From contig JAJKJG010000271.1 in NCBI GenBank assembly GCA_021154065.1, positions 1 to 8,678 of the forward strand: a stretch of DNA of 8,678 bases, given 5' to 3'. Positions 6,133-8,678 of the stretch are shown piece by piece; the stretch's first letter is position 1, and every line of letters begins with the position of its first letter. Origin of the DNA: Methylobacterium sp. GTDB lineage: Bacteria; Pseudomonadota; Alphaproteobacteria; Rhizobiales; Beijerinckiaceae. The notes beneath the pieces were generated by a model. That model had not been told where the DNA came from and made no database searches. It saw only the letters and a program-made list of their open reading frames with translations. The translations under genes and the position numbers were made by a program.

Positions 6133-6705
6133 ATGAAACCGGCGTTCAACATGCGTGAGGCGCTGCTCGGCGCCGTTCCGAGCCTGCGCGCTTTCGGGAT
6201 CTCGCTGACCGGGGATGTCGACCGCGCCGACGACCTCGTCCAGGACACGCTCCTGCGGGCGCTCGCCAACGTCGATCGATTCGAGCCCGGCACCAATCTG
6301 AACGCCTGGCTGTTCACGATCCTTCGCAACCTCTTCCACTCCGAATATCGCAAGCGTCGGCGCGAGGTCGAGGACGCCGACGGGAGCTACGCCGCGACCT
6401 TGAGGACGGCACCCGACCAGCACGCCCATCTCGATTTCGAGGATCTGCGCACGGCGCTGGCGCGGCTGCCGCAGGATCAGCGCGAGGCCGTGCTCCTCGT
6501 CGGGGCGCAGGGATTTTCGTACGAAGATGCCGCGAACATCTGCGGCTGCGCCGTCGGCACGATCAAGAGCCGTGTGAACCGAGCCCGCAAGCGTCTCGCG
6601 GAGCTCATGCACCTCGTCGATGCCGACGACCTCGGCACGGACGGGCTCACCGCGGCGGCACTGCAGTTCTATGCCGGAGAATCGGGCGCCGGCGCGACGA
6701 TATAG
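6133..6705 (+). CDS. ecfG: ECF sigma factor EcfG, general stress response
   Basis: This 190-residue RNA polymerase sigma factor is of the ECF15/EcfG group. Region 2 spans about residues 10-76 and includes DDLVQDTLLRAL (33-44) and the DNA-melting/-10 segment around LNAWLFTILRN (56-66). A linker rich in Asp/Glu follows (77-105). Region 4 (about 107-157) carries the helix-turn-helix FSYEDAANICGCAVGTIKSR (128-147), which reads the GGAAC -35. A C-terminal tail of about 30 residues after region 4 is longer than in minimal ECFs. ATG 6133 has AAGGG seven bases upstream, inside the end of nepR; Met7 is an unlikely alternative. EcfG controls the general stress regulon (desiccation, osmotic, oxidative and heat). 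Two consensus EcfG promoters in this window, one before nepR and one before the 73-residue gene, are candidate targets. Confidence 0.95.
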   Translation: MKPAFNMREALLGAVPSLRAFGISLTGDVDRADDLVQDTLLRALANVDRFEPGTNLNAWLFTILRNLFHSEYRKRRREVEDADGSYAATLRTAPDQHAHLDFEDLRTALARLPQDQREAVLLVGAQGFSYEDAANICGCAVGTIKSRVNRARKRLAELMHLVDADDLGTDGLTAAALQFYAGESGAGATI

Positions 6706-6744
6706 ATTGCGGCGCTACGGCGCGATGACTCCTCGGCGAGCCGT

Positions 6745-6782
6745 CGAAAACCGGTCGCCACTTTTCGGGGTTCATGCTTTAG
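6745..6782. repeat. Rhizobiales-type intergenic palindromic repeat
   Basis: CGAAAACCGG (6745-6754) and CCACTTTTCGG (6758-6768) form an inverted repeat (CGAAAA/TTTTCG, 11-base gap), followed by TTCATGCTTTAG. I remember a very similar palindrome plus ATCATGCT tail as a multi-copy intergenic element in Bradyrhizobium and related genomes; copy number here cannot be checked from one window. It sits between the converging ecfG and 98-residue secreted-protein genes and supplies the latter's TAA stop. It may also act as a bidirectional terminator. Confidence 0.55.
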
Positions 6783-7075
6783 TCGCAGACTTGCACCGTC
6801 CGGAGCACCGTCCCGCCGATCCGGTCCTGCACGGACTGGCGCAGGATGCGGCAGTTGGCGCCGGCGACGCCGCTGATCTCGGGATCGCTCGGGCGTGCCG
6901 GCGGCGCGCTGGCCCGCACCGGCAAGCCATGGAAGTACCCGCCCGAAAGGCTGCCGCCGTAGCCCGGATCGGTGAGGCGTGCCTCTGCCGGCATGGCAAT
7001 GAGAACGAGGGCTGCCGAAAGAGCGAGGCCGCCGAGCCGCGCGCCGCGCCGGGCATTCCGATCGGGATGGTACAT
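6779..7075 (-). CDS. Small secreted protein of unknown function, two Cys
   Basis: This 98-residue product has a basic N-terminus (Arg-rich, residues 6-13), a hydrophobic core (15-28) and a likely signal cleavage after AEA at residue 32. The mature part is about 66 residues. It starts Gly/Tyr/Ser-rich, has a Pro-rich stretch at 58-65, and ends with an NCRILRQSVQDR...VLRTVQVCD tail, in which Cys75 and Cys97 could form one disulfide. I do not recognise a characterised family, though short periplasmic proteins with this type of Cys-x-x-x-x-Arg...VCD ending are common in Rhizobiales. ATG 7075 has GGAGG six bases upstream. The frame is open upstream to 7645, but that stretch crosses another gene and is not coding. 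The stop codon lies in the intergenic repeat. Confidence 0.72.
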   Translation of the reverse strand: MYHPDRNARRGARLGGLALSAALVLIAMPAEARLTDPGYGGSLSGGYFHGLPVRASAPPARPSDPEISGVAGANCRILRQSVQDRIGGTVLRTVQVCD

Positions 7076-7094
7076 GACTGGCCTCCGTCTGCTC

Positions 7095-7119
7095 AACGCG
7101 CCGCCGAACGGTTGGTTCG
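7095..7119 (-). promoter_or_regulatory. Weak EcfG-like site before the 98-residue secreted protein
   Basis: On the minus strand, CGAAC (7119-7115), 16 bases, then CGTT (7098-7095). The -35 has one mismatch (the first G is C). The predicted leader would be only about 12 bases and barely include the GGAGG. One-mismatch sites are expected by chance in GC-rich DNA, so this is tentative. Confidence 0.18.
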
Positions 7120-7160
7120 GGCGGCGCTGGAGGACCTTGGTCTTGAAACGCAGCGCCTGC

Positions 7161-7176
7161 CGTGCGCGAGCGCACG
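7161..7176 (-). terminator. Possible terminator hairpin after the 73-residue gene
   Basis: CGTGCG-CGAG-CGCACG forms a perfect 6-bp stem (7 bp with a two-base loop), 14 bases past the TGA of the 73-residue gene. There is no proper U-tract, only GTTTC about 20 bases on. It could separate this gene from the 98-residue gene downstream. Confidence 0.3.
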
Positions 7177-7190
7177 CGGACGCTCCCGCT

Positions 7191-7412
7191 TCAGATCGCC
7201 TCGCGCCGGCCCGGCACCGGACCGTCGGAGACCATGTAGAGGCAATCGAACTGGGCGAGGCTGAAGAACGCCGCCTCCGCCTCATGCTTGCCGTCGAGGA
7301 GGTGGGCTTCGAAGGATCGCAGGCATTGCTGCTCGAGATCGAACTCGCCGCTGCGCTTGGCGACGGCATCGCGCCAGGTTTCGTGGATCTTGCGCTTGAC
7401 AACGAGAGGCAT
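7191..7412 (-). CDS. Small soluble protein of unknown function, predicted EcfG target
   Basis: This 73-residue protein has no signal peptide or membrane segment. It is strongly helical in appearance: residues 7-37 (RKIHETWRDAVAKRSGEFD...) and 40-60 are amphipathic with many Glu, Lys and Arg, and the tail is Pro/Gly/Arg-rich. There are two isolated cysteines (30 and 57). I do not recognise a named family. ATG 7412 has AGAAGGG about ten bases upstream. The main clue to its role is a consensus EcfG promoter 32 bases upstream on the same strand, which predicts induction by general stress, and its position two genes from ecfG. It is divergent from the CxxCxGxG gene, with 202 bases between the starts. 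Confidence 0.72.
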   Translation of the reverse strand: MPLVVKRKIHETWRDAVAKRSGEFDLEQQCLRSFEAHLLDGKHEAEAAFFSLAQFDCLYMVSDGPVPGRREAI

Positions 7413-7444
7413 GGCGGATCGACCCTTCTGCCGCGGAGCGGGGT

Positions 7445-7469
7445 AACGGCGGCATGATCCGATCGTTCC
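7445..7469 (-). promoter_or_regulatory. EcfG-type stress promoter of the 73-residue gene
   Basis: Minus strand GGAAC (7469-7465), 16-base spacer (7464-7449), CGTT (7448-7445). Both elements match the EcfG consensus exactly, with an allowed spacing. The CGTT is 32 bases before the ATG at 7412, a normal distance for transcription start plus a leader with AGAAGGG. Confidence 0.7.
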
Positions 7470-7558
7470 AGCCGCGACAATAGCCTTCTAGGCTGCCGCA
7501 CCGGAAGCGTGAAGCCCGTGCGATGCCGCACGGTGGCGCGGCGGCTTGGCGGCGGGCC

Positions 7559-7583
7559 GAAACTCTCGTTTCGCGCGTGCGTT
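7559..7583 (+). promoter_or_regulatory. Degenerate EcfG-like promoter before the CxxCxGxG gene
   Basis: GAAAC (7559-7563), a 16-base spacer, then CGTT (7580-7583), 31 bases before ATG 7615. The -35 has one mismatch to GGAAC. The position is right, and the divergent neighbour has a perfect site, but a one-mismatch match in this DNA is weak evidence. Confidence 0.3.
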
Positions 7584-7614
7584 GGTCTGCCGTCGAGACT
7601 ACCGGAGGCGAGCC

Positions 7615-7812
7615 ATGGCGGGCGAGCGCAGCAAATCCGATCCAACCCAAGGCCGGGCGAAGCTCAATCCCGGCGATCAGGCAAAGCCCGGCACGCCGGG
7701 AACCGGCGAAAACCTATGCCCCGACTGCGGCGGCAGCGGCCGGATCGGCGCCGCGCCGTGCAAGACTTGCGCCGGCAGCGGCAGGGTTATTGTCGGGATT
7801 TCGGGCGGGTAG
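7615..7812 (+). CDS. Small DnaJ-type CxxCxGxG zinc-knuckle protein
   Basis: This 65-residue protein has a polar, Gly/Pro/Lys-rich N-terminus (1-33) and then two CxxCxGxG repeats at 35-42 (CPDCGGSG) and 49-56 (CKTCAGSG). These are the units that bind zinc in the cysteine-rich domain of DnaJ/Hsp40. DnaJ has four repeats forming two zinc sites; here two repeats could form one site. There is no J-domain or substrate-binding domain. Stand-alone proteins of this type are known as uncharacterised small ORFs in Alphaproteobacteria, and a chaperone or redox role is only a guess. ATG 7615 has GGAGG six bases upstream (7604-7608). The frame is open upstream to 7546 but without support. Its 3' end overlaps, in antisense, the apparent tail of the O-antigen ligase-like gene. 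Confidence 0.85.
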   Translation: MAGERSKSDPTQGRAKLNPGDQAKPGTPGTGENLCPDCGGSGRIGAAPCKTCAGSGRVIVGISGG

Positions 7813-8678
7813 GGTCGGGCTGCGCCGCAGCCGGCCGAGCCAATCGAGGCGGGCGGCCTCGAGGCCCCAGACCATGCCGAACAGCAGGAAGACGTGACGC
7901 CAATGATCGACGTCGATCTGGAGCGCCTGCAGCAGGAAGATGAATAAGCCCGGCCACGCAATCTGCGCCTGACGCTGGAAAGGCGAGGGGGTGAGGCACA
8001 GGCGAAAGCCGACGAAGCCTGTGGCGAGCACGAGCGCCAGGAAGGAGAATCCGCCAAGCCACCCGCCGTTGGCGAAGCCGCCGATATAGGATTGTGCGGT
8101 TCGAGGCCGAAGGTCAGGCGCCAGCGCAGCGGACCGAGGCCATTCGGCCGCTCGATCAGCATCGGAATGCCGCGAATCTGGTTGCCGAAGCGCCCGGTCA
8201 CGCCCTGGTCGTACTCCTTGGTGACCTGGGCGCGATCCTCGAACCGCTCCGCGATGTCGCCATCGCCGAGTGCCGCGACAAGGGCGATCGCGGTCGCGGC
8301 GGCGATGACGAAGGCGAGGGCGACGATGCGGCGCCGCAGGCGCGCCGAAGCGCTTGTGCGATGCATGAGCCAGACCATGGTGACGGTAGCGATCACCGTG
8401 GCGGCCCAGGATCCGCGCGAGAAAGACAGGAAGATGCCGGCCGCGATGACGGCGAGCGCGGCGACGGCGAGGACGGGCACCCTCGAGCGCCCGCCGACGA
8501 GGTTGTGCAACAGATAGAGCGCGGCCGGGATCAGGAATGAGCCGAGCACGTTCGGATCTTCGAACACGCCGGCGGCGCGCCCGTCCATCCTGAACAGCAG
8601 GCCTTCGCCGAAGAGCTCGAAATAGCTGGCGATCCCGGCGCAGGCGGCAAAGAGGCTGCTTGCGACATAGGCCTTGAA
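7714..8678 (-). pseudogene. O-antigen ligase/polymerase (Wzy/WaaL-like), partial, with apparent frameshift
   Basis: This is the C-terminal portion of a polytopic inner-membrane protein of the Wzy_C/O-antigen ligase family, which joins or polymerises surface polysaccharide. Coding is open from the window edge at 8678; the first Met in view (8588) is internal. Family marks are GVFEDPNVLGSFL, with the conserved Asp-Pro-Asn just after that Met, hydrophobic helices, FLSFSRGSWAAT, and the periplasmic-loop ending GLEPHN. After the AAT codon at 8093-8091 the reading frame changes: the expected continuation (SYIGGFANGGWLGGF, then two more helices ending near GLEAARLDWLGRL) is read one base off and runs to a TAG at 7714. 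One missing base at about 8091 explains this, so the gene is either broken or carries a sequence error. The last 30 or so residues are low-complexity and lie antisense to the zinc-knuckle gene. Confidence 0.72.

Noticed and set aside
7076..7645. Long minus-strand frame extending the 98-residue protein upstream
   Set aside because: It crosses the 73-residue gene in another frame and places the signal peptide internally; ATG 7075 with GGAGG is better.
8092..8540. Plus-strand open frames opposite the O-antigen ligase-like gene
   Set aside because: Arg/Ala/Asp-rich shadows without family features; the minus strand shows recognisable Wzy motifs.

Overview
The window is GC-rich DNA, apparently chromosomal, from an alphaproteobacterium, most likely of the order Hyphomicrobiales (Rhizobiales). 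The strongest marker is a nepR-ecfG pair. These are the anti-sigma factor and ECF sigma factor of the general stress response, a system confined to Alphaproteobacteria. The pair is preceded by a textbook EcfG promoter (GGAAC-N17-CGTT). A CGAAAA...TTTTCG intergenic repeat at about 6745-6782 resembles repeats I remember from Rhizobiales genomes, which fits the same placement. No rRNA, tRNA, CRISPR array, transposase or phage gene is visible, and no gap between genes exceeds about 220 bases.

Layout, left to right. At 33-434 (+) is a DUF350 inner-membrane protein. It converges on a small antibiotic-biosynthesis-monooxygenase-fold protein (451-765, -). Next is a secreted Gly/Ala/Ser-rich protein ending in a Cys pair (886-1338, -), whose Shine-Dalgarno sequence lies in a small hairpin. 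Then comes a tightly packed minus-strand operon, read from 5622 down to 1388: ABC ATPase, permease, periplasmic binding protein and a ThDP-dependent decarboxylase-like enzyme. The first three genes overlap by ATGA at both junctions, and a sigma70-like promoter lies just upstream. The simplest reading is an importer for an organic acid plus the enzyme that acts on it, but the substrate cannot be read from sequence.

Divergent from that operon is nepR-ecfG (5893-6705, +). The flank beyond it holds small genes: a secreted 98-residue protein (6779-7075, -), a 73-residue soluble protein (7191-7412, -) preceded by a second consensus EcfG promoter, and a 65-residue protein with two CxxCxGxG zinc-knuckle repeats (7615-7812, +) preceded by a degenerate EcfG-like site. 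This part of the window therefore looks like a small stress-response neighbourhood. The response regulator phyR, often found beside nepR-ecfG, is not in the window.

The right end (7714 to the edge, -) is the C-terminal part of an O-antigen ligase/polymerase (Wzy/WaaL-like) membrane protein. It carries an apparent single-base deletion at about 8091 and is cut by the window edge.

Nothing here is clearly a new defence or mobile system. The most original leads are the stress-promoter-driven 73-residue protein and its CxxCxGxG neighbour, and the transporter-linked benzoylformate-decarboxylase-like enzyme.
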